Of a stretch of 9,251 nt of DNA, positions 1 to 6,962 are shown one piece after another (position 1 is the first letter of the stretch; the number at the start of each line of letters is the position of its first letter). Below the pieces are notes generated by a model, which worked only from the letters and a program-made list of their open reading frames with translations, was not told where the DNA came from and made no database searches. Both the position numbers and the translations under genes were made by a program. This DNA comes from an uncultured Lachnospiraceae bacterium (GTDB lineage: Bacteria > Bacillota > Clostridia > Lachnospirales > Lachnospiraceae). The stretch covers positions 14,278-23,528 of the forward strand of contig CAJUHG010000033.1 in the NCBI GenBank assembly GCA_910586005.1. Reading direction: 5' to 3'.

Positions 1-511
1 TTTCTTCTAAAGTCATGTGTTCTTTTTCATATTCAAAAATATCTGTATCAATTTTATTTAACAAATCATACATATTATAATATGACAATCTTTTGGCATC
101 CTTCTTTGCAATATTTTCAAACTTTTCCCCAACATAAAAACGATAAAACAATTCTTGCTCCTGTTCATTTAAACAACTTACCATCATTTCCTTTTCTTCA
201 GCAATTTCCTTTTCAATTAACCATGCTATAGTCGCTTCTTCTTGATGAATCCTTAAAAATTCAAGACAATGGTATCTAGCTACAGAACCTATCCAATTTT
301 CAAACTCATTATTATCATCAAAGCTGTCTATATGATTCCAAATTGCTGTAATTGTATCTGTTAAACATTCCTGCTGTAAATGTGGTAACGTGAACAGATG
401 CTTTTTGATAATAGATATCAAACGTTCTGCATGTTCCATTATCAAAAATTCTAGTGCCTTTTGATTATGAAGCTGTAATTGTACTACAAAGTTTTCTCTT
501 CCGATCCTCAT
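1..511 (-). CDS. RNA polymerase sigma-70 family (ECF-like) factor, 3' end cut by window
   Basis: I translated this by hand. It is open from the ATG at 511 to the window edge (170 complete codons, no stop). The start has an AGGTG-type ribosome binding site about 6 bases upstream. Residues 17-90 look like sigma region 2: a helical core followed by FENWIGSVARYHCLEFLR at 70-87, the conserved core/-10-binding stretch of ECF factors. Residues 112-155 sit where region 4 should be (LNEQEQELFYRFYVGEKF), but the usual helix-turn-helix signature is hard to see, and the protein continues past 165 where many ECF factors end. Inferred role: redirecting RNA polymerase to a small regulon. A cognate anti-sigma gene would be expected just outside the window. 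An alternative is a sigma-like phage or stress regulator. The region 2 call is fairly firm; the subgroup is unknown. Confidence 0.75.
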   Translation of the reverse strand, partial: MRIGRENFVVQLQLHNQKALEFLIMEHAERLISIIKKHLFTLPHLQQECLTDTITAIWNHIDSFDDNNEFENWIGSVARYHCLEFLRIHQEEATIAWLIEKEIAEEKEMMVSCLNEQEQELFYRFYVGEKFENIAKKDAKRLSYYNMYDLLNKIDTDIFEYEKEHMTLEE

Positions 512-842
512 AAAAAACACCTGCCCTTTCACCTTCTAGCCATAATTTTATGTATCATTTTGTTACTTATCATGATAAAAATGAAAATCCTCTCTCATTT
601 AATATAAAGCTTATCATAATACTTTTTATTATTTCTTCCTTTAATTCTTAATATTTTCTTAGATTTTAGAGTTATTTCCTAAAAACTACTTTTCTATCAT
701 GCTTGTCATATGTCAAAAGTACTATCTTGGAAAGAACACCTTAGGCATTCTTATATCATTAATTATAATTTATTACTTATAATATTAGATGCAAAAGAAA
801 GGCAAAATGTTGCATATTATTTTTACTATGAAAATATTTTCT

Positions 843-887
843 ATATTCAGACACAGCAACTGCTTGCAGGTGCAAGTGTCTGAATAT
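843..887. repeat. Inverted repeat, 12-bp perfect arms with structured loop
   Basis: The arms 843-854 (ATATTCAGACAC) and 876-887 (GTGTCTGAATAT) are perfectly complementary. The 21-base interior can form smaller hairpins of its own, such as GCAA/TTGC or TTGCA/TGCAA. Neither strand has a clean T-run right after the stem. It could be a second, weaker terminator for the phosphoesterase transcript, part of a small structured RNA, or a protein-binding site. The sequence does not decide. Confidence 0.5.
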
Positions 888-897
888 TAGAAAACCT

Positions 898-942
898 GAT
901 GTATAGGAGCAGTAGACCAATTGGTCTATTTGCTTCTACATC
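898..942 (-). terminator. Long hairpin with 16-bp palindromic core, likely 3' terminator of the phosphoesterase transcript
   Basis: The core TAGACCAATTGGTCTA at 913-928 is a perfect palindrome. It is extended by GGAGCA (906-911) pairing with TGCTTC (931-936, one G-T) and by GATGTA (898-903) pairing with TACATC (937-942). As minus-strand RNA it makes a long stem with an AATT tip, followed by AGGTTTTCT, a modest U-tract. It lies about 50 bases after the phosphoesterase stop. The near loop-free core could also be a dimeric repressor operator. Confidence 0.5.
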
Positions 943-992
943 TAATGATTGTGAAAATGCGCAACATAGAGCAATCGACTTTCATAAATAAT

Positions 993-1892
993 TTACTTTA
1001 ATTTCCCATATTCCATCAAAGATGCTGGTCCTTCTAACAAATCTCTTCCTATATAAACAGTATTGTCTTCACGTACTTTCATACTCCATTTTACTAAAGA
1101 AATTGTTCCACGTTCTAATTCCAAAGCAGTAATACATCTAGGATGTACACAACTTCCATCATTAAAATAATAACCTTCTCCAGGTTTTGAAAAAACTGGT
1201 CTGTGAGTGTGACCAGCTACTAATAAAGTTTTATGCTTTTTTGCCCATTCTGCCAATCTAAGTTCTATTTTTTCTTTTTTTCGATAATTTTTTGCTGCAC
1301 TGGTAGGGTCATTACAACCAGCTAATTCCAAAGGACGCCAAAGATATCTTACTAAAAAACGAGTAATCTTCCATAAAGTGTCATTCCAAAAATCTCCCTG
1401 ATGTCCATGTACCAGAAATAATTCTAATCCGCTACATGTTTCTTGTAAGCGAATTGCTTCTTGTACTTTCATATCTGGAAACAAATTTTTCTCATCTTCT
1501 TCTGCTTCACAATAGTAAGAATTACATTTCAATTTAAAATATTTTTCTTTTGCCTTTTTTCTATCATGGTTTCCATATAGCATATAAAAACGACAATCTC
1601 GATAAAATTCACTCATCATCCAAAACTGATTACTGTGTATTCTTATAATTTCACGCAAATCACGATTTTCCCATAACTCATCTCCATCTCCCAATTCAAT
1701 ATAAATAAAATTTCTTCGATTGTAATATTGTAACGCCGCAAAAAATAAATTTTGATTTGCCTGAAAATTATCTCCCCAATTTCCAACCCCACGATGACAA
1801 TCACTCATTAGCACAATACGGCTTCCCATATGAATAGGAATACATAATGCATTTTCATATGCTTTTTCTAATTTTTTATCTGTGTGACTCAT
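993..1892 (-). CDS. Calcineurin-like metallophosphoesterase
   Basis: A 299-residue protein with the full set of binuclear-metal motifs of calcineurin-like phosphoesterases: SDCHRG (D31, H33), GDGDE (D69-E72), YGNHDR (N108, H109), VHGHQGD (H162, H164) and AGHTHRP (H228, H230). This predicts a two-metal phosphohydrolase. The motif spacing resembles the LpxH/YfcE-like branch rather than large Ser/Thr phosphatases, but the substrate cannot be read from sequence. There is no signal peptide or membrane segment, so it is probably cytoplasmic. Its ATG overlaps the stop of the upstream DUF4474 gene by four bases (ATGA). A GGGAG lies about 10 bases upstream, within the end of that gene, so translation is probably coupled. 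A hairpin about 50 bases past its stop probably ends the transcript. The fold is near certain and the function unknown. Confidence 0.9.
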   Translation of the reverse strand: MSHTDKKLEKAYENALCIPIHMGSRIVLMSDCHRGVGNWGDNFQANQNLFFAALQYYNRRNFIYIELGDGDELWENRDLREIIRIHSNQFWMMSEFYRDCRFYMLYGNHDRKKAKEKYFKLKCNSYYCEAEEDEKNLFPDMKVQEAIRLQETCSGLELFLVHGHQGDFWNDTLWKITRFLVRYLWRPLELAGCNDPTSAAKNYRKKEKIELRLAEWAKKHKTLLVAGHTHRPVFSKPGEGYYFNDGSCVHPRCITALELERGTISLVKWSMKVREDNTVYIGRDLLEGPASLMEYGKLK

Positions 1893-2800
1893 TTTTTCTT
1901 TTTCTCCCAGGCAATTCTTCCTGTTTTTATAATTATTCCAAATATCCTTGGATATGCCTGCATCAAGTAGTATAATTTATCAGCCGTCTTTGAAAAATCT
2001 CTTGTTATCCAAAGATATAATTTACAATTCAAATGATTTTGCCACTGAATATACTTACAAAAAATTCTGCCATAGTAAGAAGGTTGAGGCATTTTAGGTT
2101 GATATAAGCAAAGAGAAATCTGATGATACCAAACATGTAAATCTTCTGGTTGATATCCAGCTTGATAGCATCCTTTTAAAAAAGCTTCTAACATTTCATG
2201 ATCTTGAAAAGTAATAGAAACTTTTAACAGTAATTCTCTTGGATAAGAAAATTCTCCTAATACAAATCCTGTAAGCCACCAGTGACTTTCATTTCTCTGG
2301 AATAATAACTTTCCATTTTTATAAAGTGCCATTCGCATGGGAAGTTGTTCTTCTTTTGACACACATTCATAAAATACATCTTCTGGGTTTTTCTGGTGTC
2401 CCCGTTTTTTCTCCACATAAATTCCTACTTCTGCTCCTGTAGTAATTCCATATTGTCCTTTCCAAAGCTCAATCATCCATCTTCTATTGTCATATTCAAA
2501 ATAAATAGGCTCACAATCTATGAACATATTCATAACGGGAGCTACTTCATCATATATTTTTCCATATCCAAAATTTTTTTGCCATGCATCTTCTAATGAA
2601 TAAAAAATATCTTTAGAAAGACTGTAAGCAAATCCAAATGGTTCTAACGCAGCATTGATTTCTGTAACCTTTTCTTTTTCAGAGTGCTCTTTCACTTTAC
2701 ATTTTGCTTTTTTATGACGCCGAAATCTGCAATAAATCCATATACACAGTAGTAATACGAGTACTATAAAAATAATCCAACCTAACCAATTAATATTCAA
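1889..2800 (-). CDS. Membrane-anchored DUF4474 domain protein
   Basis: A 303-residue protein with one N-terminal membrane helix (about residues 5-24, WLGWIIFIVLVLLLCIWIYC), a basic stretch (RFRRHKK) just after it, and a soluble domain from about 45 to 295. The positive-inside rule puts the domain in the cytoplasm. The block ALEPFGFAYS...DAWQKNFGYG...DCEPIYFEY...ELWKGQYGITTGAEVGIY is what I recognise as DUF4474, a Clostridia family of unknown function. The start is TTG at 2800. No in-frame ATG occurs until residue 90, which would lose the membrane helix and the conserved block. The candidate ribosome binding sites AAAGGA (2817-2812) and GGAG (2808-2805) lie inside a strong hairpin. The gene overlaps the downstream phosphoesterase by four bases, suggesting that the two act together. 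Family call from memory; role unknown. Confidence 0.8.
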   Translation of the reverse strand: MNINWLGWIIFIVLVLLLCIWIYCRFRRHKKAKCKVKEHSEKEKVTEINAALEPFGFAYSLSKDIFYSLEDAWQKNFGYGKIYDEVAPVMNMFIDCEPIYFEYDNRRWMIELWKGQYGITTGAEVGIYVEKKRGHQKNPEDVFYECVSKEEQLPMRMALYKNGKLLFQRNESHWWLTGFVLGEFSYPRELLLKVSITFQDHEMLEAFLKGCYQAGYQPEDLHVWYHQISLCLYQPKMPQPSYYGRIFCKYIQWQNHLNCKLYLWITRDFSKTADKLYYLMQAYPRIFGIIIKTGRIAWEKKKK

Positions 2801-2854
2801 AACTCTCCAAATCCTTTCTTTTTTACTAATATATTCAGAAAAGATTGGAGAGTT
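2801..2854 (-). promoter_or_regulatory. Hairpin over the DUF4474 ribosome binding site (or metH terminator)
   Basis: On the minus strand, 2854-2845 (AACTCTCCAA) pairs perfectly with 2810-2801 (TTGGAGAGTT). After one bulged T (2811), 2844-2837 (TCTTTTCT) pairs with 2819-2812 (AGAAAGGA), with one G-U pair. This gives 18 pairs around a 17-base loop. The 3' arm contains both candidate Shine-Dalgarno stretches and ends exactly at the TTG start. The tail after the stem (TTTTGAATATT) is a poor U-tract, so an RBS-masking or attenuating role is as likely as simple termination after metH, whose stop is about 58 bases upstream. Confidence 0.6.
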
Positions 2855-2911
2855 CTTGTTTCTAAAATCATAAGCATTATGCTCTACAAGACTACTCAGA
2901 TTAGAATATTT

Positions 2912-5299
2912 TTAATTATTTATATCAAAAAGGTCATTTGCATAACGTACAGAGCCCATAGCATCTTTAGAATAAAAATCTGCACCTATCATATCTGCAT
3001 AAGTCTGTGTTAATACTGCACCTCCTACCATAATTTTACATTCTGGTAATTCTTTTTTTAATTGTTGAATCGTAAGTTCCATATTGGCAACAGTTGTAGT
3101 CATTAAAGCACTTAAACCCACTAATTTTACATGATTTGTCTTGGCAGCTTCCACCACAATTTCTGGCTCAACATCTTTTCCAAGATCAATCACTTGAAAT
3201 CCATAGTTTTCTAAAAGTACTTTTACAATATTTTTTCCAATGTCATGAATATCACCTTTTACCGTTGCAATCACAATGGTTCCCTTGGAAGCAGAAGTAT
3301 CCCCTTGTACTTTTAAATGTTCTTTGATTGCATCAAAACCTGCTTTTGCTGCCTCTGCACTCATTAAAAGTTGTGGTAAAAATACTGTTTTTTTCTCAAA
3401 TCCTTGTCCTACTTGGTCTAAAGCAGGAATTAATTCTTCATCAATCACTGCTAAAGGTGGTCTCGTTTTTAATTCTTTCTTAGCCGCTTGTCTAGCACTT
3501 TCCACCAAACCTTTTACCACTGCATCAAATAGTGTAATCTCATTATTATTAGAAGACATCACGTTTGGTTGCTTTGCCTCAGAATATAAATTAATATAAT
3601 TTGTACATTGGCTATCACTTCCATTTAAGGCACAGTATGCATAATATGCTGACATCATAGCTTCACTGTTAGGATTGATAATTCCAGCACTTAATCCTTG
3701 TGATAATGCTATTGTAAAAAATGCTGTATTCACTTTTTCGCGTTGTGGCAATCCAAAAGAAATATTTGATACCCCTAACGTAGTGTGTACTTCTAACACC
3801 TCACGTACATAATGTAATGCTTCTAATGTAATTTGGGCATTTTCCTGCCCTGTACTAATTGTCATAGTTAAAGTATCTATTAGTAAATCTTTTTTCTTAA
3901 TGCCATATTTCGCTGCTTCTTTTATTATTTTCTCTGCAATTTCAATACGACCTTTGGCAGTCTCTGGAATTCCATTTTCATCTAAAGTCAGGCATACAAT
4001 CATGCCACCATATTTTGCAACTAAAGGAAAAACAGTATCCATAGATTCCTGTTTTCCATTTACAGAATTTAATAGAGGTTTTCCATTATAAAGGCGCATT
4101 GCCATTTCCATTGCTATTGCATCTGAAGTATCAATTTGCAAAGGTAAATCTGTGATTCCTTGTAATCCAACCACAACTTCTTTCATCATTTCTACTTCAT
4201 CAATCTCAGGAAGTCCCACATTCACATCCAAAATATGTGCTCCCTTTTCCTGCTGCATTAGGGCTTCCTTATAAATATATTCTAAATCTTTTTCCCGCAA
4301 TGCTTGTTTAAAACGTGATTTTCCAGTTGGGTTAATACGCTCTCCAATAATTTTAGGTTTCTGTTCAAACAAAACTGCATGTGTATAAGAAGAAACTACA
4401 GAACGGTTTTTTTCTGTTATTTCTAAAGGTTTGATATCTTTGCAGGCTTGCACTAACGCCTGAATATGAGCAGGCGTAGTTCCACAGCAGCCACCCAGTA
4501 TAGAAACGCCCTCCAAAGCAATTTTTCTCATAATCTTGGCAAATTCTTCTGGTCCCACATGATAACAAGTTTTTCCATTCACTACCACAGGAAGCCCAGC
4601 ATTTGGATTTACAACAAGCGGCAAAGAACATACTTCCCGAAGTTGTGGAAGGAAATTTTTCATAACATCAGGACCAAATCCACAATTTAATCCCAAAGCA
4701 TCTACTCTAAGTCCCTCTAACATAGCGACTGCTGCCTCCATATCAGCACCCGTCAGAAGTTTTCCATTCTCATCCAATACCATAGTAACCACAATCGGAA
4801 GTTTTGTGTTTTCTTTTGCTGCAAGGATAGCTGCCTTCATTTCATAAGTATCATTCATTGTTTCAATAAGACAAAGGTCTGCTCCTGCTTGCTCTCCTGC
4901 AATACATACTTGTTGAAAAGATGTATAAGCCTCTTCAAAAGACAATTCTCCTAAAGGCTCTAGCAATTTTCCCAAAGAGCCAATATCTAAGGCAGTATAA
5001 GCCTCTTTTTTTGATTCTGCAATTGCTCGTTTTACTAATTTAATTCCTTTTTCTGTTAATTCCTCACAACTATAACCACTATCTTTCAATTTAAAAGAAT
5101 TTATTCCAAACGTATTGGCTTTCACAATATTACATCCTGCTTCTAAATAACGCTTATGAATATTTAAAATTACTTCTTCTTTTGTATCATTCCAAATTTC
5201 AGGCAATTCCCCAGATTGTAATCCTTGTTCTTGGAGCATTGTGCCCATTGCTCCATCAAAAAATAATAACTCTGTTCCTAAACGATCTATAAAATTCAT
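2912..5299 (-). CDS. metH: Cobalamin-dependent methionine synthase, short form without reactivation domain
   Basis: A 795-residue protein that transfers a methyl group from 5-methyl-THF through cobalamin to homocysteine. Domains in order: homocysteine-binding barrel (about 1-290), with zinc ligands C206 (GLNCG) and C271/C272 (GGCCGT); pterin-binding barrel (about 315-580), opening with IIGERINPTGK and DVNVGLPEID; helical cobalamin cap (about 590-670); and cobalamin-binding Rossmann domain (about 672-795), with D683-I-H685-D-I-G688, the motif whose histidine is the lower cobalt ligand. E. coli MetH is about 1,230 residues. The missing part is the C-terminal AdoMet reactivation domain, encoded here by the gene just upstream. 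The ATG at 5299 has AAGGTGAT upstream with good spacing. A possible terminator/hairpin follows at 2801-2854. Assignment is firm. Confidence 0.96.
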   Translation of the reverse strand: MNFIDRLGTELLFFDGAMGTMLQEQGLQSGELPEIWNDTKEEVILNIHKRYLEAGCNIVKANTFGINSFKLKDSGYSCEELTEKGIKLVKRAIAESKKEAYTALDIGSLGKLLEPLGELSFEEAYTSFQQVCIAGEQAGADLCLIETMNDTYEMKAAILAAKENTKLPIVVTMVLDENGKLLTGADMEAAVAMLEGLRVDALGLNCGFGPDVMKNFLPQLREVCSLPLVVNPNAGLPVVVNGKTCYHVGPEEFAKIMRKIALEGVSILGGCCGTTPAHIQALVQACKDIKPLEITEKNRSVVSSYTHAVLFEQKPKIIGERINPTGKSRFKQALREKDLEYIYKEALMQQEKGAHILDVNVGLPEIDEVEMMKEVVVGLQGITDLPLQIDTSDAIAMEMAMRLYNGKPLLNSVNGKQESMDTVFPLVAKYGGMIVCLTLDENGIPETAKGRIEIAEKIIKEAAKYGIKKKDLLIDTLTMTISTGQENAQITLEALHYVREVLEVHTTLGVSNISFGLPQREKVNTAFFTIALSQGLSAGIINPNSEAMMSAYYAYCALNGSDSQCTNYINLYSEAKQPNVMSSNNNEITLFDAVVKGLVESARQAAKKELKTRPPLAVIDEELIPALDQVGQGFEKKTVFLPQLLMSAEAAKAGFDAIKEHLKVQGDTSASKGTIVIATVKGDIHDIGKNIVKVLLENYGFQVIDLGKDVEPEIVVEAAKTNHVKLVGLSALMTTTVANMELTIQQLKKELPECKIMVGGAVLTQTYADMIGADFYSKDAMGSVRYANDLFDINN

Positions 5300-5335
5300 A
5301 ATATATCACCTTCTATTCTAATTCCTGTCCAAATC

Positions 5336-5366
5336 TATACCTTATAACACGCCGCATGGCATTATG
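5336..5366. repeat. 31-bp exact direct repeat, copy 1 (intergenic)
   Basis: The 31 bases from TATACCTTATAACACG to GGCATTATG are identical to 5382-5412. This copy lies in the 88-base gap between the activation gene and metH. On the minus strand it re-creates the last codons and stop of the upstream gene, as a six-codon frame ATG-CCA-TGC-GGC-GTG-TTA-TAA. It is richer in G+C (GCCGCATGGC) than its surroundings and can form a small GCC-ATGC-GGC stem-loop. Confidence 0.9.
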
Positions 5367-5381
5367 GGATGCCCCAGAGGG

Positions 5382-5412
5382 TATACCTTATAACACGCCG
5401 CATGGCATTATG
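5382..5412. repeat. 31-bp exact direct repeat, copy 2 (overlaps 3' end of activation gene)
   Basis: Identical to 5336-5366, with a 46-base period. This copy covers the last six codons (M-P-C-G-V-L) and the stop of the MetH activation gene, plus a few bases on either side. The 15-base spacer between the copies (GGATGCCCCAGAGGG) is unusually GC-rich for this window. The palindrome GGTATACC (5380-5387) sits at the junction. Confidence 0.9.
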
Positions 5413-6056
5413 ATTTCCCTTTGTCGAAATTCACAATCTTGCTTTTCACATTGACTACAAGTTTCTTTTTGGCAGGATGCTCTCTCCTTTGTAGTAAGTC
5501 CAATTACTGCTGTTACTGATTTTGTGGGTATCATAAGATTTCCTTCTGTCAAAGTAATCCCAATCCTCCTACTACACTCTAACATTGCAAAGATATCTTT
5601 TTGATATTCCAAAGAAAAATCACCATATCCAGGACTAAATCTTGGACGTAAATATAATTCTTGTTCTTTTGCATACTTTCGTATCGTCTCTTCTATTTCA
5701 TCTACATAACTTTCAATATAAGCTGCTCCTGCTGCTTGCACAATAACCGATTTAGCAAGATTTGTTACAGCGTACTTTTTTATCATCATATCTGCTGCTC
5801 GCCCAATGGTAGCTGCTAGTAATACAACATGTTTACATTCTTTTAGATTCTTGGCAAGATTTGCACTGTTTATCACAAGTCCATCAATTAATATAGTATC
5901 TCCATTTATGTCACAATTGTATTCTCTATAAATACTCTTAGGCGAACTACTATTTTCTAGTTCTACTTCTACTTCTTCTATGAATTTCTGGGTTTGCTCA
6001 TCTATCTTTTGTCCCAAATATCCTAAATATCTTAACGTTTCTTTTCTATTTATCAT
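5388..6056 (-). CDS. Stand-alone MetH reactivation (AdoMet-binding activation domain) protein
   Basis: A 222-residue protein that I recognise as the vitamin B12-dependent methionine synthase activation-domain family. Such proteins bind AdoMet and allow reductive methylation of oxidised cob(II)alamin on MetH. Visible landmarks are HVVLLAATIG (76-85), the AdoMet-site motif RPRFSPGYGDFSL (137-149; RPAPGY in E. coli MetH) and MIPTKSVTAVIGLT (175-188). It is shorter than the E. coli domain (about 325 residues). The tail carries a cysteine cluster C195-x4-C200-x2-C203-x4-C208 and a further C219, which could hold a metal, possibly an Fe-S cluster (inference). It starts 5 bases after the metF stop with only a weak GAG-type site, suggesting coupled translation, and precedes metH. 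Its last codons lie inside a 31-bp direct repeat. Confidence 0.9.
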   Translation of the reverse strand: MINRKETLRYLGYLGQKIDEQTQKFIEEVEVELENSSSPKSIYREYNCDINGDTILIDGLVINSANLAKNLKECKHVVLLAATIGRAADMMIKKYAVTNLAKSVIVQAAGAAYIESYVDEIEETIRKYAKEQELYLRPRFSPGYGDFSLEYQKDIFAMLECSRRIGITLTEGNLMIPTKSVTAVIGLTTKERASCQKETCSQCEKQDCEFRQREIIMPCGVL

Positions 6057-6061
6057 AAATA

Positions 6062-6934
6062 CTACTCTGCCTTATAAATTTCTGAAAGATTTGCTAATAT
6101 TGCCCCTGCTACATCTGGCTTGTTCATAGTATAAATATGAATATTATTTACACCATTTGCAATTAAATCAATAATTTGCTCTGTAGCATAAGCAATTCCA
6201 GCCTGCTTTAGAGCGGCTGGATTCTCTGCAAATCGCTCCACAATAGCTCGAAAACGTTGTGGAAGAATTGTTCCTGATAAAGAGGTAATTCGATTAATTT
6301 GATTGATATTTGTTACAGGCATAATTCCTGCAATCACTGGTATCTCAATTCCCTTTTTTAAAATTCTATATAAAAAATTGTAAAGAATATTATTATCAAA
6401 AAACATCTGAGTAGTTAAAAATTCACATCCTACTGCAACTTTTCTTTTTAAATTGTCAATATCCGCTTCTATAGATTCTGCCTCTGGATGACCTTCTGGA
6501 TAACAAGCTCCACCAATACAAAAATCTCCAAAAGCTTTAATTTCTTGTATTAATTCACTGGCATGATGATATTGATTAGGCAGTGGAAAATCTAAGTCTG
6601 CAGGAATATCACCACGTAAAGCTAAAATATTTTCAATTTTCTTTTCCTGTAATTCACCTAATACCTCCTGTATTTTGTCTCTTCCAGAAGAAGCACATGT
6701 CAAATGAGCAAGTGCAATCACATCATTTACATTCTGCACTTCATTTGCTAAATCCACTGTATGTTCACTAATTCCACCACTTGCTCCATAAGTTACACTA
6801 ATATATGCTGGTTTTAATTGTGCCATCTCGCGTACTACATCATGTGCTTTTTGTAATTCTGAACCTTTTTTTGGAGGAAACAATTCACAACTTATAGTAA
6901 CCTCTTTTTCTCTTAACAATTCTGATATTTTCAT
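6062..6934 (-). CDS. metF: Methylenetetrahydrofolate reductase
   Basis: This flavoenzyme reduces 5,10-methylene-THF to 5-methyl-THF, the methyl donor for the downstream MetH. With the start chosen here it is 290 residues, the normal bacterial length. Family motifs, numbered from this start: CELFPPKKG with the catalytic Glu at 17; SVTYGASGG (46-54); AHLTC (76-80); NILALRGD (102-109); CYPEGHPE (144-151); TQMFFD (175-180); GIMPVTN (203-209); HIYTMN (266-271). An in-frame ATG ten codons upstream (6964) was rejected, because the -10 box TATAAT overlaps it and it would lie outside the transcript. The ATG at 6934 has GGAGAG six bases upstream. It is the first gene of the metF-activation-metH operon; the activation gene follows after 5 bases. 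Confidence 0.95.
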   Translation of the reverse strand: MKISELLREKEVTISCELFPPKKGSELQKAHDVVREMAQLKPAYISVTYGASGGISEHTVDLANEVQNVNDVIALAHLTCASSGRDKIQEVLGELQEKKIENILALRGDIPADLDFPLPNQYHHASELIQEIKAFGDFCIGGACYPEGHPEAESIEADIDNLKRKVAVGCEFLTTQMFFDNNILYNFLYRILKKGIEIPVIAGIMPVTNINQINRITSLSGTILPQRFRAIVERFAENPAALKQAGIAYATEQIIDLIANGVNNIHIYTMNKPDVAGAILANLSEIYKAE

Positions 6935-6962
6935 AATAATCTCTCCATTTTCATTTTTTACC

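Larger units (their letters stand above)
512..992. other. 480-base gene-free stretch between sigma factor and phosphoesterase
   Basis: No credible coding sequence is seen on either strand. The left part must contain the promoter of the minus-strand sigma factor. A TTGACA lies at 716-711 on the minus strand, but no good -10 follows at 16-18 bases. A 12-base palindrome (TTATCATGATAA, 567-578) lies upstream of the sigma start. The right part holds two consecutive inverted repeats at 843-887 and 898-942, described separately. A short ATGCAA/TTGCAT inverted pair is at 789-815. The composition is strongly AT-rich. Confidence 0.6.

Noticed and set aside
567..578. TTATCATGATAA palindrome upstream of the sigma gene as an operator
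   Set aside because: About five 12-base palindromes are expected by chance in 9 kb of this composition. It is kept only as a note in the gap entry.
711..716. TTGACA on the minus strand as the sigma-factor promoter
   Set aside because: No acceptable -10 box lies 16-18 bases downstream; the nearest A/T-rich hexamers match poorly.
2396..2596. 66-codon plus-strand frame inside the DUF4474 gene
   Set aside because: It is antisense to the most conserved DUF4474 block and has no ribosome binding site.
3136..4690. Several open frames of 60-107 codons on both strands inside metH
   Set aside because: They are fully inside the well-supported metH frame, have no ribosome binding sites and no recognisable domains.
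5336..5412. Two-copy repeat read as a CRISPR or mobile-element remnant
   Set aside because: There are only two copies, with a 15-base spacer, no cas genes, no transposase and no target-site duplication.
6583..6771. 62-codon plus-strand frame inside metF
   Set aside because: It is antisense to conserved metF motifs and has no start signals. It is a shadow frame.
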